Below, one piece after another: positions 7,891-17,105 of a stretch of 64,000 nt of DNA. Both the position numbers and the translations under genes were made by a program. Within the stretch, counting starts at the first letter, position 1. Each line of letters starts with the position of its first letter. Source of the DNA: Pediococcus ethanolidurans (GTDB lineage Bacteria; Bacillota; Bacilli; Lactobacillales; Lactobacillaceae); the NCBI RefSeq assembly GCF_001437405.1, contig NZ_JQBY01000001.1, forward strand, positions 62,001 through 126,000, written 5' to 3'. A model generated the notes under the pieces. That model was not told the origin of the DNA and made no database searches. It was given only the letters and a program-made list of their open reading frames with translations.

Positions 7891-9162
7891 TTAAAATCCT
7901 CCAATCAATGAAGCGATAAACTTACTAATAATTGCCCATAGAGATAAGTCATTACCACCAAAAATGAGCATCCAATTTTTAATTGTATCGCCCATCATTG
8001 CTGACGAAATTCCTACAAGCGCAATCATAGCAAATGATGCAACTGCAGTACCAATTACTGCGCCACGAATGCCGCCTTGACCCTCACCAACAATTGCAGC
8101 ACCACCACATTCAAAGAAACTAGTAATAACCATTGGCACAATTAAAACACCAAAAATGTTTGTCGTATTAGCTATTAACACTAAAATAGTCGAAGTAACA
8201 AAGGCAGAAATAAATCCGATGATAACTGCATTTGGTTTATAATTAAACAAAATTGGGACATCAAATGCTGGCTTTGCTCCAGGAACCAATTTTTCAGAAA
8301 TACCCTGGAAGGCTGGAATAATTTGATTTACAAGCAAACGTACACCATATAATAAGATGAGCAGGCCACCACCAAAAGTTAAACCGGCATTTAACGCAAC
8401 CATAAATAAATTACCGCCCTTTGGTACCAAAGCTGGAGCAATAAATCCAACAATAATATCAACCAAGAACATTACCATACCACCACTAATAGAGATTTCT
8501 CTAAAAAATGAAAGTCCCTGTGGTACCTTAATATCCTCTGTTGAATGAGCTTTATTACCAACACGTTTAGCTACAAAACCTGAAATCAATGATAAAATTG
8601 TCGTTGGATGTCCGATTAAGAAGGAATCATCCCCAGTTGCTGCCCAGACATACTTTCTCATAACCCAAGGTGCAATTGAAAAGTATAAGGCAGATAAAAT
8701 AGCACTAATAACAATTAATACTGGCCCACGTAATCCACCTTCAACTCCACCAGCTACAATAACAAATGGTACCCACCAAAGCATATGTCCAGTTAGAAAA
8801 ATGGTTTTAATTGGCGTAAAGCGTGCAATTAATAAGTGAATTACTAAGGCCAGAAACATTGCCATTCCCACAGCACCACCATAATCAGCCGTGAAAGTTA
8901 CATCTGACAGGCCTTTAGCAACCCCCACACCCATCTTTACTTGAACAGATGTATTAATTGCAGAAACTACACCAGTCAACATATTGACTCCTTCAGTCAA
9001 TATCACCATCCCAAAGGCTGCCGAAACACTGCCTTTAATTATTTCAGCAATTGGTTTTTTCTGAACAATTAAACCAATCATTGCAATTAGCCCTAGAAGT
9101 ACTGGTGGATCTTGCAAAACGTTATTTAAAATAAAATCCATTATACCTTTTAAAATATCCAT
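7891..9162 (-). CDS. PTS ascorbate-family (UlaA/SgaT) IIC component
   Basis: A 423-residue polytopic membrane protein with ten or so hydrophobic segments. Landmarks are GLIAMIGLIVQKKP and TEGVNMLTGV near the N-terminus, the middle TFTADYGGAVGMAMF, TGHMLWWVPF, and FFECGGAAIVGEGQGGIRG near the C-terminus, all characteristic of the SgaT/UlaA group. Its ATG overlaps the IIB stop by one base (TAATG), with GGAGG upstream. The family is named for ascorbate, but no UlaG lactonase or UlaD/E/F genes are present, so another substrate is likely. Confidence 0.9.
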   Translation of the reverse strand: MDILKGIMDFILNNVLQDPPVLLGLIAMIGLIVQKKPIAEIIKGSVSAAFGMVILTEGVNMLTGVVSAINTSVQVKMGVGVAKGLSDVTFTADYGGAVGMAMFLALVIHLLIARFTPIKTIFLTGHMLWWVPFVIVAGGVEGGLRGPVLIVISAILSALYFSIAPWVMRKYVWAATGDDSFLIGHPTTILSLISGFVAKRVGNKAHSTEDIKVPQGLSFFREISISGGMVMFLVDIIVGFIAPALVPKGGNLFMVALNAGLTFGGGLLILLYGVRLLVNQIIPAFQGISEKLVPGAKPAFDVPILFNYKPNAVIIGFISAFVTSTILVLIANTTNIFGVLIVPMVITSFFECGGAAIVGEGQGGIRGAVIGTAVASFAMIALVGISSAMMGDTIKNWMLIFGGNDLSLWAIISKFIASLIGGF

Positions 9163-9449
9163 TATTTTTCCTCCTGTTCAGCTAAATATTCCTTCAATTT
9201 TTCACCGACTTCATTTTTATCCATATATCTCTTAATTGTATAAACGGGTTTACTAGTTGATTCTTTCAAATCAGGAGCTAATTCAGCACTCGTAAAGTAA
9301 ACATCAGCATCTGTTGCCTTGGCTGATGCAATATCTGTATTCTCCACGGATGCACCAGTAACTCCCAAATCCTTGATCACTTTATCTAAAGTCATTTTAA
9401 GAACCATGGAACTTCCCACACCAAACCCACAAACTGCTAAAATTTTCAT
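9162..9449 (-). CDS. PTS ascorbate-family IIB component
   Basis: A 95-residue cytoplasmic IIB. The phosphocysteine is in ILAVCGFGVGSSMVLK (Cys7), the P-loop of the lactose/ascorbate IIB fold. GGAGG stands seven bases before the ATG. It lies between IIA (two-base gap) and IIC (one-base overlap). It transfers phosphate from IIA to the incoming sugar. Confidence 0.9.
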   Translation of the reverse strand: MKILAVCGFGVGSSMVLKMTLDKVIKDLGVTGASVENTDIASAKATDADVYFTSAELAPDLKESTSKPVYTIKRYMDKNEVGEKLKEYLAEQEEK

Positions 9450-9451
9450 AT

Positions 9452-9889
9452 TTATTCCTCCATTTTGGCGAATAGATTTACTATCTGCTTTTTGTTTCCG
9501 TCTAAGACTGTTTTATAAGATTGATCATCCATAAAAATAGTCATAATTTTTTGAAGACTTTCTAAATGACTGTTATTGTCCACAGCTGCCATAATGAAAA
9601 AGATTTTAACTGGTTTTCCAGCAAGATCAATTGGTTGCTTCGACACAAGTAAACTCATTCCTACCTGATTGACGCCATCCCCTGGACGAGCATGCATTAA
9701 GGCGAAGTAATCTGAAAGTACCATGTACGGACCATTTTCCTTAACACTAGTAATCATGCTTTGAACATAACGATCCGTAATTTTCTTCGATTTTATTAGT
9801 GGCTCACTTGCTTTTTTTACTGCCATTTGCCAATCTGACGCATTGTCTATAACTTGTATATTTTGTTCTGTTAAAAGTTTATTAGCCAC
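9452..9889 (-). CDS. PTS EIIA component, fructose/mannitol fold (UlaC-like)
   Basis: A 145-residue PTS_EIIA_2 domain. The active His is in YFALMHARPGDGVN (about residue 68). The start is a GTG at 9889, ten bases after GGAGG; the ribosome site lies in the end of the regulator gene upstream. It is the first structural gene of the ascorbate-family operon and probably phosphorylates both IIB and the PRDs of the adjacent regulator. Confidence 0.88.
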   Translation of the reverse strand: MANKLLTEQNIQVIDNASDWQMAVKKASEPLIKSKKITDRYVQSMITSVKENGPYMVLSDYFALMHARPGDGVNQVGMSLLVSKQPIDLAGKPVKIFFIMAAVDNNSHLESLQKIMTIFMDDQSYKTVLDGNKKQIVNLFAKMEE

Positions 9890-9891
9890 CG

Positions 9892-11544
9892 TTACCTGAC
9901 CTCCATCATTTTAGAAATAAACCACTCTTTGTTATTTATGCCTTCCATAATTAAATTCATAAAAGGCTCTACAGTTTTCTTGTCTTTATCACGTACCATT
10001 AACAACGAGATAACATCTACCTTGTTGTTTCCCCACTCAATTGGTTTATCCAGAATCAGTACCGAAATAGAACTATTCTTTAACATCTTTGGATCACCAT
10101 GTGGTATCGCAAATCCATTTCCAAGAAATGTCGATTGTAAATTTTCTCGTTGATAAACCGTTTTGCGATATTCGTTTAATGTTTTTTTTGATTCCCACTT
10201 TCTAGTTCTAAGCAAGTAATCAATCGCTTTTTCACGATTTTGCATATTTTCGAAAAAAACATGTCTTTTTAACATTTGAAAAACTTGTTTAATATCAGTG
10301 TGGATAGCTACATTTTTCGGAACATTATTCATCGTTAAATCAATATACTGATTCATAATCGTTTTCATATCTTCTAATGTCATCATTGGTGAGATTTTTG
10401 CAATTGGAACCGAAACATTTTGAAGAGGAACAGTTGTTATAATAAGATCCACATTTGTCAAATCTTGTTTAGCTAACTCCGCTCTAGAAACGACTTCAAT
10501 CATTGAAACGTTAGGTAAAATCTGATGCATTTTTGCAGAAATTAAAGAACTGGTTCCGATTCCATTTGGACAAACAAATAGAATTCTTTTAACATCCTTT
10601 GATCGTTCAATTGCTGCTTGAAAATGAATCGTAACAAAGGCAACTTCATCATCCGAAATTGTTAAATCGTTCACACTACCGAACTCTCTCAATGAGTACC
10701 AAACAACTCCGAATAAATTGGGATAATTTGTTTTGATTTCATTCAATAACGGATTAATAACGGTCATATCAGACTGTAAGCGTAAAATCATTTGATATAA
10801 GTGCAATAACAAATCTGTATTTAACCGTGTATCTTGAGTTAGATCAATACCAATGTCGTATCCGACATTAGCTATAAAGGATTTTACTTTTTTCTTAAAC
10901 AAATCTGGTATAGAAACATTTTGCATAAAAAACTTAAATCCATTACCTAAAACAACATATGAAAGATAGCGTAATTCACTTTGAGAAAACTGATAGATTT
11001 TTTCTTCTTCCACAGCTTTCAATAATTCGTATACTAAAGGATATTTTTCAAACTGAAAAAATAACTTTCCCAGTTGATTTCTCTTCATTTGTTGAATATG
11101 ATGTCCAGAATTCCCGCGTTGAACAAGAACAGCGGTGGTCACAACAATATCTTTCAAATAGTTCTCCGGTACTTCTAACGACCACTGACGAGCCTTTTTC
11201 TTAAGTGTGTGTCGAATTTTTTTCAGTAGTTCTGGATCAATAAACAGTTTCAAAAGAGATTTGTCTGCTTGATCCGTGCTCATCAAATTCGTAACAACCC
11301 GTTTTAAAACCTTCTGCTTATTTCCTTCGCCTCCTCCAATGTACGTTCCAGAATTATCAAAAACTAAAGGAACATTGTCCTTTGCAAGTAACTGCTTGAT
11401 AAATACAATGTCATTAGCAATGCTACTTCTAGATACAAAGTAATCATCAGCTAATCTTTGGTAGCTCAAATGTTCATTATTCAGTAATCTAACTAAAACG
11501 AAATATTTGCGTTTTTTACTTGTCGGAATTTCTTTTGCATTCAA
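9892..11544 (-). CDS. PRD-containing PTS regulator (BglG/MtlR-type) with EIIB and EIIA domains
   Basis: A 550-residue regulator. An N-terminal HTH (residues about 12-50, YQRLADDYFVSRSSIANDI) is followed by PRD-like helical segments, an EIIB-Gat-like domain with Cys in FVCPNGIGTSSLISAK, and a C-terminal EIIA domain with His in FAIPHGDPKML. It should be a DNA-binding activator whose activity is set by PTS phosphorylation, controlling the downstream IIA-IIB-IIC-UPF0309 genes, which start two bases after its stop. AAGGTGA lies upstream of the ATG. A cre-like site and a T-tailed hairpin lie in its leader. It is shorter than the 644-residue relative at 35993-37927, mainly in the PRD region. Confidence 0.85.
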   Translation of the reverse strand: MNAKEIPTSKKRKYFVLVRLLNNEHLSYQRLADDYFVSRSSIANDIVFIKQLLAKDNVPLVFDNSGTYIGGGEGNKQKVLKRVVTNLMSTDQADKSLLKLFIDPELLKKIRHTLKKKARQWSLEVPENYLKDIVVTTAVLVQRGNSGHHIQQMKRNQLGKLFFQFEKYPLVYELLKAVEEEKIYQFSQSELRYLSYVVLGNGFKFFMQNVSIPDLFKKKVKSFIANVGYDIGIDLTQDTRLNTDLLLHLYQMILRLQSDMTVINPLLNEIKTNYPNLFGVVWYSLREFGSVNDLTISDDEVAFVTIHFQAAIERSKDVKRILFVCPNGIGTSSLISAKMHQILPNVSMIEVVSRAELAKQDLTNVDLIITTVPLQNVSVPIAKISPMMTLEDMKTIMNQYIDLTMNNVPKNVAIHTDIKQVFQMLKRHVFFENMQNREKAIDYLLRTRKWESKKTLNEYRKTVYQRENLQSTFLGNGFAIPHGDPKMLKNSSISVLILDKPIEWGNNKVDVISLLMVRDKDKKTVEPFMNLIMEGINNKEWFISKMMEVR

Positions 11545-11568
11545 GTTATCACCTTCATTTTCATTCTA

Positions 11569-11583
11569 AGCAAGCGCATACAT
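11569..11583 (-). promoter_or_regulatory. cre-like site upstream of the PRD regulator
   Basis: The minus strand reads ATGTATGCGCTTGCT, one mismatch from the CcpA consensus (T for A at position six). It is 25 bases upstream of the ATG at 11544. Confidence 0.45.
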
Positions 11584-11597
11584 TTTAAGAAGACCAA

Positions 11598-11631
11598 AAA
11601 AATTGTTCAGTTTTAAAGAAATAACTGAACA
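11598..11631 (-). terminator. T-tailed hairpin in the leader of the PRD regulator
   Basis: Nine-base perfect arms (TGTTCAGTT at 11604-11612 and AACTGAACA at 11623-11631) with a ten-base loop are followed on the minus strand by a T-rich run. It is either a second terminator behind the tauE-like operon or an attenuator for the regulator. The sequence alone does not decide. Confidence 0.45.
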
Positions 11632-11729
11632 CAGTGTTATTAATATCTTTGATTAAGATTTAATCTAATGTTTAACTAGAAATCAAATTAATGCAATCAC
11701 CATCATGTGTGTATTTGAATTTTTTAGAC

Positions 11730-11756
11730 AAAAAAATACAGGTAAAAGTACCTGTA
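11730..11756 (-). terminator. Rho-independent terminator after the tauE-like gene
   Basis: On the minus strand TACAGGTA, a four-base loop and TACCTGTA are followed by seven T. It lies 20 bases after the stop codon of the last gene of the sulfatase operon. Confidence 0.8.
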
Positions 11757-11775
11757 CCGTATTATTGTTATTCTA

Positions 11776-12564
11776 CTAACTAATCCCCATAACCACTTGA
11801 TAACTATTAAATAAATTAATCGAAATAACTAACAAAATTGCCATGCGATATACTAACTCAACTTTTTGAGCATCAACTACATGGCTATATTTGGCACCTA
11901 TTATGCCACCAATAGCTGCTGCTGGAACAATAAATAATAATGTTTTTAAGTCGAAGCTCCAAATCATTCCTGAGAAAATAACAGCCAATATTTTTGAAAA
12001 TTGCGAAAATAGAATGGTAATAATGGAATAAACCGTTGCTTCTTTAATTGGAAAACTACAACAAAGCATTAATAATGCCACATTGATCGGTCCACCACCA
12101 ATTCCAAGTAACGTTGAAATCCATCCTAAGAACATACCAATTAACATTAATAACAACAAATTGGTAATTCTAAAATGCCAATACGGGGCAATGGAATAAC
12201 CCAAAGCAAATAAAAGTGTCAAAATTGTTAGTATTACTTGTATTTGATTAATTATATGGTCGTTTGCTATAACTTGCTCCAACCAATTAAACGTCGTATT
12301 TCCCAACAAGCCACCAATAATTGCTCCAAATGAAATTATAAAAACAAACTTCTTTTTAAGATGAATTCCTAAATTTATTTGTTTATATGTTGATGTGATC
12401 GCCATTGTAAAGACTGCTACACTACTAAAAAAGTTTATTTGTATTAATGGATGGGCCCCGATGACATCTAGAATTGGTTTGATGATGACACCTCCGCCCA
12501 TCCCCGCAATAGCACCAATTACATTGGCAAAGAAGATGACTAATGCATACGTGATATAGATCAT
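11776..12564 (-). CDS. TauE/SafE-family membrane permease (putative sulfite/sulfate exporter)
   Basis: A 262-residue protein with about eight hydrophobic segments. It has the family's paired glycine-rich motifs: GAIAGMGGGVIIKPIL near the N-terminus and STLLGIGGGPINVALL in the second half. TauE/SafE proteins are linked to export of sulfite, sulfoacetate or other small acids. As the last gene of an operon with a sulfatase and its maturase, a role in removing released sulfate is a natural inference, not shown. The ATG at 12564 follows AAGGAGG by six bases; the GTG just before it is less well spaced. It starts 17 bases after the EIIA gene. Confidence 0.85.
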   Translation of the reverse strand: MIYITYALVIFFANVIGAIAGMGGGVIIKPILDVIGAHPLIQINFFSSVAVFTMAITSTYKQINLGIHLKKKFVFIISFGAIIGGLLGNTTFNWLEQVIANDHIINQIQVILTILTLLFALGYSIAPYWHFRITNLLLLMLIGMFLGWISTLLGIGGGPINVALLMLCCSFPIKEATVYSIITILFSQFSKILAVIFSGMIWSFDLKTLLFIVPAAAIGGIIGAKYSHVVDAQKVELVYRMAILLVISINLFNSYQVVMGIS

Positions 12565-12581
12565 CACAAACCTCCTTTGAA

Positions 12582-13058
12582 TTAACTTAATGTGGCTACT
12601 TTATTTCCGGCCTTAATTAATCCAGTCTGAAGATCAAGTTTTTTCCCTAAATCTGTGAAATTAGTAATGGCAATAATAATTACTGGATTCAGATCAGCTT
12701 TCTTAACTGCATTAAGATCAATGCTTACTAATGGCGTCCCTGCTTGTACTTTTTCGTTCAAATTGACTTTTACATCAAATGGCTCACCTTTTAAATTTAC
12801 CGTATCAATTCCCATATGAATGATTAATTCCACACCAGTATCACTGGTTAATCCAATTCCATGTTTAGTGTCTGCAATGAACGTCACTTTACCTGTTACT
12901 GGAGCAACAATTTCACCATTAGTTGGATTAACAGCAAATCCATCGCCCATCATCTTACCGGCAAATACTTCGTCTGGTACTTGCGTAATCGGAATTACAT
13001 CTCCCTCAACTGGTGACACAATTTCAATCGTTTCTTTTTTCTTTGAAAACCAACCCAT
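12582..13058 (-). CDS. PTS glucose-family EIIA (Crr-like), single-domain
   Basis: A 158-residue EIIA-Glc domain. The active His is in GVELIIHMGIDTV (His81) and the supporting His in TKHGIGL (His66); the N-terminal SPVEGDVIPITQVPD is typical. It stands alone as a cytoplasmic protein and supplies the IIA function missing from the IIBC protein at 15514-16947. AGAGG lies before the ATG. It is the fourth gene of the sulfatase operon, 15 bases after the FGE gene. Confidence 0.92.
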   Translation of the reverse strand: MGWFSKKKETIEIVSPVEGDVIPITQVPDEVFAGKMMGDGFAVNPTNGEIVAPVTGKVTFIADTKHGIGLTSDTGVELIIHMGIDTVNLKGEPFDVKVNLNEKVQAGTPLVSIDLNAVKKADLNPVIIIAITNFTDLGKKLDLQTGLIKAGNKVATLS

Positions 13059-13073
13059 TTTATTACCTCTCTT

Positions 13074-13961
13074 TTAGATATCCTTAACTACTCTAAATCC
13101 AAGATTAGAACTAGCTGAATCACTGACTTCACCATTTCTTGCACCAACTCGATATCTATTACAAAAACTACAATGACATAAGAATGACCCCCCACGAATT
13201 GCCATTTGATGTGGTTCATGAACTTTTAAGGTTTCCTGCCAAAACTCCTGACTTTGATGATCAGTAAAACTTGATAAAGGTATACCGCGCGAATTACTGC
13301 ACCATTCCCAGACGTTACCAATCATTTGATACAGACCGAAGTCGTTAGGTTGAAAACTTTTTACAGGAGCTGTTCCTAAATAACCATCTTCTAACGAATT
13401 CTCACTTGGAAAATTACCCTGCCAGGTATTAGCATGAAATTCGTGATTCTTAGTCAGATTATTACCCCATGGATATTTAAGACCAACTTTGCCACCGCGT
13501 GCGGCCTTTTCCCATTCAGCTTCGGTTGGTAAGCGATATCCTGCCCATACACAATAAGCAATTGCATCATTTAACGATACCTGGGTTACTGGATAATCTA
13601 ATCGGTTTGAAACACTACTTTGTGGACCTTCTGGATGATTCCAACAAGCTCCTTTAACAGCACGCCACCATGGCATATCTTTTGTAGCTTTAGTTTTTTC
13701 TAGCTCTTCTTGATCAAGAAGTTTGAAAAAAACATATGACCAGCCAAGCTTTTCGGCCTGTGTTTCATACCCAGTTTCATCTACAAACTCTTTAAATTCA
13801 CGAATTGTAACGGTTGTCGTACTAATTTGATAAGTAGCTAATTCAACGCTAGTAATCGGTCCTTCCCTATCTACCGGAAAACCTATTTGATCGTTAGTTC
13901 CCATATCGAACCTTCCACCAGATATCATCTTAAATTCTGTTTTATCCTTTACTTTCAACAT
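13074..13961 (-). CDS. Formylglycine-generating enzyme (sulfatase-modifying factor, SUMF1 family)
   Basis: A 295-residue FGE-sulfatase domain protein with no signal peptide. It follows the family from [20 protein letters not shown] through [15 protein letters not shown] (143-157), [14 protein letters not shown] (215-223) and [20 protein letters not shown] to NLGFRVV. The two copper-binding active-site cysteines of known FGEs correspond to Cys262 and Cys267 (CHCSFC); an extra Cys264 lies between them. The enzyme oxidises the sulfatase Cys to formylglycine using oxygen. It lies 34 bases downstream of a Cys-type sulfatase, its obvious client, and both proteins are cytosolic. FGE genes are unusual in lactic acid bacteria as far as I know. 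Confidence 0.9.
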   Translation of the reverse strand: MLKVKDKTEFKMISGGRFDMGTNDQIGFPVDREGPITSVELATYQISTTTVTIREFKEFVDETGYETQAEKLGWSYVFFKLLDQEELEKTKATKDMPWWRAVKGACWNHPEGPQSSVSNRLDYPVTQVSLNDAIAYCVWAGYRLPTEAEWEKAARGGKVGLKYPWGNNLTKNHEFHANTWQGNFPSENSLEDGYLGTAPVKSFQPNDFGLYQMIGNVWEWCSNSRGIPLSSFTDHQSQEFWQETLKVHEPHQMAIRGGSFLCHCSFCNRYRVGARNGEVSDSASSNLGFRVVKDI

Positions 13962-13995
13962 AATTCTGTCTCAATTCCTTCCTTGCACCATAAAG

Positions 13996-15486
13996 TCACT
14001 TAAGTCCCAGTCTGATAAATTCTTCTTTTGGTGCTTCAATTTTTTTTAATAATTTGGTCAGTTTTTCAACCATAATTTCTTCAATTGCTTCATCATGCAA
14101 AGGATGTTCTTGATTCGGATCCTTAACAATATCAAACAAATAGTTTCCTAAAGCGTAAGAGTCCATATGATTACGTAAAGATAATTTACCCACAGTCATT
14201 CCTTGAGTAAATCGATTACCTTTTACTAATTCAAGGCTCTTCATATCTTCCGGACTGTAAAATCCACGCATCTTTGTAAAAGCCAATGTATAATTCACTA
14301 ATGGCTCATTATCTGGATTTTGTGAAGCGCGCATATAAACATATTTGCCATCATAGACACAGGCAAAACTACCATTTACACCAAATAGAATGTCACGTTC
14401 CTTAACATGTTTTTCATTACTCTTAGCTGCTTCATCAAGGACTTTTAAAATTGATTGCCCATCACGAACGGTATCATCGTGAATATTAAAGTAATCTAGC
14501 AATGTTTCTGGTAAATCAATTGTCTGGGCAATTTGGCCACAAATACTTCCGTCCCGTTCCGGATGCGATGGATCATGAATAAAGAATGGCAAATGAACTA
14601 ATTCGTCATAAACAGGAGAAATATTTTTTCCAATCCAATTGTGTTCACCTAGTAAAAAGCCATGATCAGTGTTCACGATTACCAAGGTATCTTTCCACAT
14701 ATCATTTTGATCTAGAACATCTAGAATTTTTCCTAGATAGTGATCGCACATAGTTATCAGAGCTGCGTACTCTTTTTTAAGGTCCTCAATGTCATCTTTA
14801 AATCGATCATCCACTAATTTTTGATAAGTTGGCCAATATGGAATATCTTCTGACTTAATACAGTCGTATATCTGACGGTACTTATCCGGTACATAAAATG
14901 GTTCATGGGGGTCAAATGACTCAATTTGAAGAAACCAATCTTTTTTGTCCCGATTTTTTTCTAGAAAATCAATTCCTGCGTTAATAGTTTGAACACTGGA
15001 AATATCCTTTTCATCATTAATTCTTGTAATATTCGCCATATGTTGTTCAACCGAAACGCCTTTTTTATTTAAGGCATTCTGGTTCTGATTAACTTCACCT
15101 TCCATTCGAGGAATCCATCGATCTCCTTCTTGTCCGCGGAAGCCTTCCCAACTAGAATAACGTGGCAAATACGTTGCTCCACCATCTTCCCAGTAGTGAG
15201 AATGATCAGTTACGATATGTGCATAGACACCGTTGTTCTTTAATTTTTCAATTGCTGATTGATCAAAAACCTCTAGTGGTCCCCACGATCTAAATGGGAA
15301 ATTATACATTCCCGTGTGCAATTCTCGTCTGGCTGGGATACAAGGTAAACTCCCACCATAAAAATTATCGAACGTAATCATTTTTTTCTGAAGACGTTGA
15401 AAATTTGGAGTTTTTATCCATTCATTACCAAAATTGGACAGAAACCTTTTTGATAAAGTATCAAACATAATCATAATGGCTCGCAT
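13996..15486 (-). CDS. Cytosolic Cys-type sulfatase (formylglycine-dependent)
   Basis: A 496-residue alkaline-phosphatase-fold sulfatase. The signature C-x-P-x-R is at CIPARRELHTG (Cys49), so Cys49 is the residue for formylglycine conversion. Metal ligands are visible as Asp9 near the N-terminus (MIMFDT) and NTDHGFLLGEHNWIGK in the middle; DHSHYWEDGGATY is a further substrate-side motif. There is no signal peptide or lipobox, so the enzyme acts in the cytoplasm, after transport. GAGGGAG precedes the ATG. It sits between the PTS IIBC (27-base gap) and the FGE gene. The likely substrate is a sulfated sugar or glycoside brought in, and phosphorylated, by that PTS. Family placement is firm; the substrate is unknown. 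Confidence 0.92.
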   Translation of the reverse strand: MRAIMIMFDTLSKRFLSNFGNEWIKTPNFQRLQKKMITFDNFYGGSLPCIPARRELHTGMYNFPFRSWGPLEVFDQSAIEKLKNNGVYAHIVTDHSHYWEDGGATYLPRYSSWEGFRGQEGDRWIPRMEGEVNQNQNALNKKGVSVEQHMANITRINDEKDISSVQTINAGIDFLEKNRDKKDWFLQIESFDPHEPFYVPDKYRQIYDCIKSEDIPYWPTYQKLVDDRFKDDIEDLKKEYAALITMCDHYLGKILDVLDQNDMWKDTLVIVNTDHGFLLGEHNWIGKNISPVYDELVHLPFFIHDPSHPERDGSICGQIAQTIDLPETLLDYFNIHDDTVRDGQSILKVLDEAAKSNEKHVKERDILFGVNGSFACVYDGKYVYMRASQNPDNEPLVNYTLAFTKMRGFYSPEDMKSLELVKGNRFTQGMTVGKLSLRNHMDSYALGNYLFDIVKDPNQEHPLHDEAIEEIMVEKLTKLLKKIEAPKEEFIRLGLK

Positions 15487-15513
15487 ACTAACTCTCCCTC
15501 TCTTTAAAACTTG

Positions 15514-16947
15514 TTATGCATAATGACGCATCTTGCCAACGACATACGTCAAAATAAAACCAGCAGCACATGCTACAGCATAAGCGATTAAATACTGAAT
15601 ATATTTACCATCTGCAATTAATGGAATAGCCGACATACCGGCAGCACCGAGAGCGGAACACTTAACACCCAGCAAACTAACCATCATGCCACCGAAACCA
15701 GCTCCAATTGATGCGGTAATAAAACCAAAACCTGAAGGGATAACTAATCCAAATAATGTAGGTTCACCAACTGCTAAAAATGTCGCAGGCAACGCAGCTT
15801 TAGCCACATTTCTAACTTGTTGATTTTTGGACATAATCCAAAGTGCAAGTCCCGCACCAACTAAACCAGCATTACTCATAATTTGAAATGCATTAATTTG
15901 TGTTGATCCATGTTGAGCAATAAGTTGTAAATTAATTGGTGTTAATCCTTGATGCAAACCAGTTGAAATGAGTGCGGGTGCTAATGCTGACAATACAAAA
16001 CCACCGACAACACCGGATTCATTAATTAGGAATAAAATGCCTTTAATTAATCCATCTGACAAAATACCCATTATTGGCATTACTGTTAGAAAATACACAA
16101 TTGCCGTCAGAAGTAAGGAAAAGGTTGGTGTTAAAACAACATCTAAAATATCAGGAATAATTTTATGAAATAATTTCATAAATTCTGCTAAAATCCAAAC
16201 ACCCAAAATAACTCCAAACAGTCCACCTTCTCCAGCCTTAAGCCCTAGGACTGGTAAAGCTGTTGATAACGTAATGGCACCAATTGCTCCACCCAGTAAT
16301 TTATCAGTTTTGAATTGAATGGCTGAAGTTACTCCAACATAAATGGCTAAAAAGCTAAAAACAGCTGTGCCGATGATGCCGAAAACCGTACTAACTTGAA
16401 GTAAGTGCCAACTTTGAAGTACTACTTGTGTGTTGGTTAGTTGACCAGAAGCTTTCACACCTTCTCTAATAGCTGTGTTTGTAGCATTACTAGTCATAAT
16501 GTTATTAATACCTTGCACAAAACCAGAAGCAATAATTGCTGGAATAACTGGAACAAAGATATTGGATAAGGTGGTTAAAAAGACCTTCATCCTGCCACTG
16601 GTATGACTTCTTGCTTTCGTTTTTGTTTCCTGAATCGTTTGATCCATTGACTGATTTTGATCCTGCGAGTTTGTTTCTTCTTGTGCACCTGCATCATATT
16701 CACAACCCAAAATTTCAATAATAGCTTCATGAATTTTGGTGCTTTTCCCTGGTCCAACGACAATTTGAAATGTATCAGCATCATTGATTCCGAGAACTCC
16801 AGGTACCCTTTTTAATTCTTCAATTTGAATAAGATCTTTATTTTTAAACTTAATTCTTAGACGTGTCATACAATTTTCAACACTAATAAAATTATCTTTA
16901 CCTCCACAAAGGTCAATAATTTTATTTGCCACTTCTGCATTATTCAT
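15514..16947 (-). CDS. PTS glucose-superfamily IIBC transporter (MurP/sucrose-like)
   Basis: A 477-residue protein: an N-terminal EIIB domain with phosphocysteine in SVENCMTRLRIKF (Cys26), a charged Gln/Thr-rich linker (about 90-130), and an EIIC domain of about ten membrane segments with the late motif PTLFGLVIPSGFGF. No IIA domain is attached; the EIIA at 12582-13058 fits that role. The architecture, with an RpiR regulator opposite, recalls the N-acetylmuramate transporter MurP, but there is no murQ here. The ATG at 16947 has GGGAGG nine bases upstream. It is the first gene of the sulfatase operon, so its substrate should be the sulfated compound. It is preceded by a TATACT -10 element and a cre-like site. 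Confidence 0.9.
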   Translation of the reverse strand: MNNAEVANKIIDLCGGKDNFISVENCMTRLRIKFKNKDLIQIEELKRVPGVLGINDADTFQIVVGPGKSTKIHEAIIEILGCEYDAGAQEETNSQDQNQSMDQTIQETKTKARSHTSGRMKVFLTTLSNIFVPVIPAIIASGFVQGINNIMTSNATNTAIREGVKASGQLTNTQVVLQSWHLLQVSTVFGIIGTAVFSFLAIYVGVTSAIQFKTDKLLGGAIGAITLSTALPVLGLKAGEGGLFGVILGVWILAEFMKLFHKIIPDILDVVLTPTFSLLLTAIVYFLTVMPIMGILSDGLIKGILFLINESGVVGGFVLSALAPALISTGLHQGLTPINLQLIAQHGSTQINAFQIMSNAGLVGAGLALWIMSKNQQVRNVAKAALPATFLAVGEPTLFGLVIPSGFGFITASIGAGFGGMMVSLLGVKCSALGAAGMSAIPLIADGKYIQYLIAYAVACAAGFILTYVVGKMRHYA

Positions 16948-16981
16948 AATGTTGCCTCCCAAATATGTTAGTGGTCGGTTC

Positions 16982-17016
16982 TAAAAGCGCTTTCAGAAAT
17001 CCACATTCATAGTATA
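16982..17016 (-). promoter_or_regulatory. Promoter -10 and cre-like site of the sulfatase operon
   Basis: A TATACT -10 hexamer lies at 17011-17016; no good -35 is seen at the usual distance, which fits an activator or a weak promoter. Downstream the minus strand reads TGAAAGCGCTTTTA (16982-16995), one mismatch from the cre consensus, placed to act as a roadblock. Confidence 0.5.
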
Positions 17017-17064
17017 CGGTATTTATTCGCACTTTTATTACAATTATTTCTGTTTGGGAATTTT

Positions 17065-17089
17065 ACCATTTCTTTGGCAATGAAATGGT
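17065..17089. promoter_or_regulatory. Inverted repeat overlapping the rpiR promoter (candidate operator)
   Basis: Perfect eight-base arms ACCATTTC and GAAATGGT are separated by nine bases. The spacer contains TTGGCA (17074-17079), which with AATACA at 17097-17102 (17-base spacing) forms a plausible promoter for the RpiR gene. A dimeric RpiR protein could bind here. Position and symmetry only. Confidence 0.45.
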
Positions 17090-17105
17090 TTCCAACAATA
17101 CAAAA

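Noticed and set aside
7891-9162. L-ascorbate uptake
   Set aside because: Family name only; none of the ascorbate catabolic genes are present.
15514-16947. N-acetylmuramate (MurP) system
   Set aside because: The transporter and RpiR regulator look alike, but murQ is absent and sulfatase/FGE genes are linked instead.
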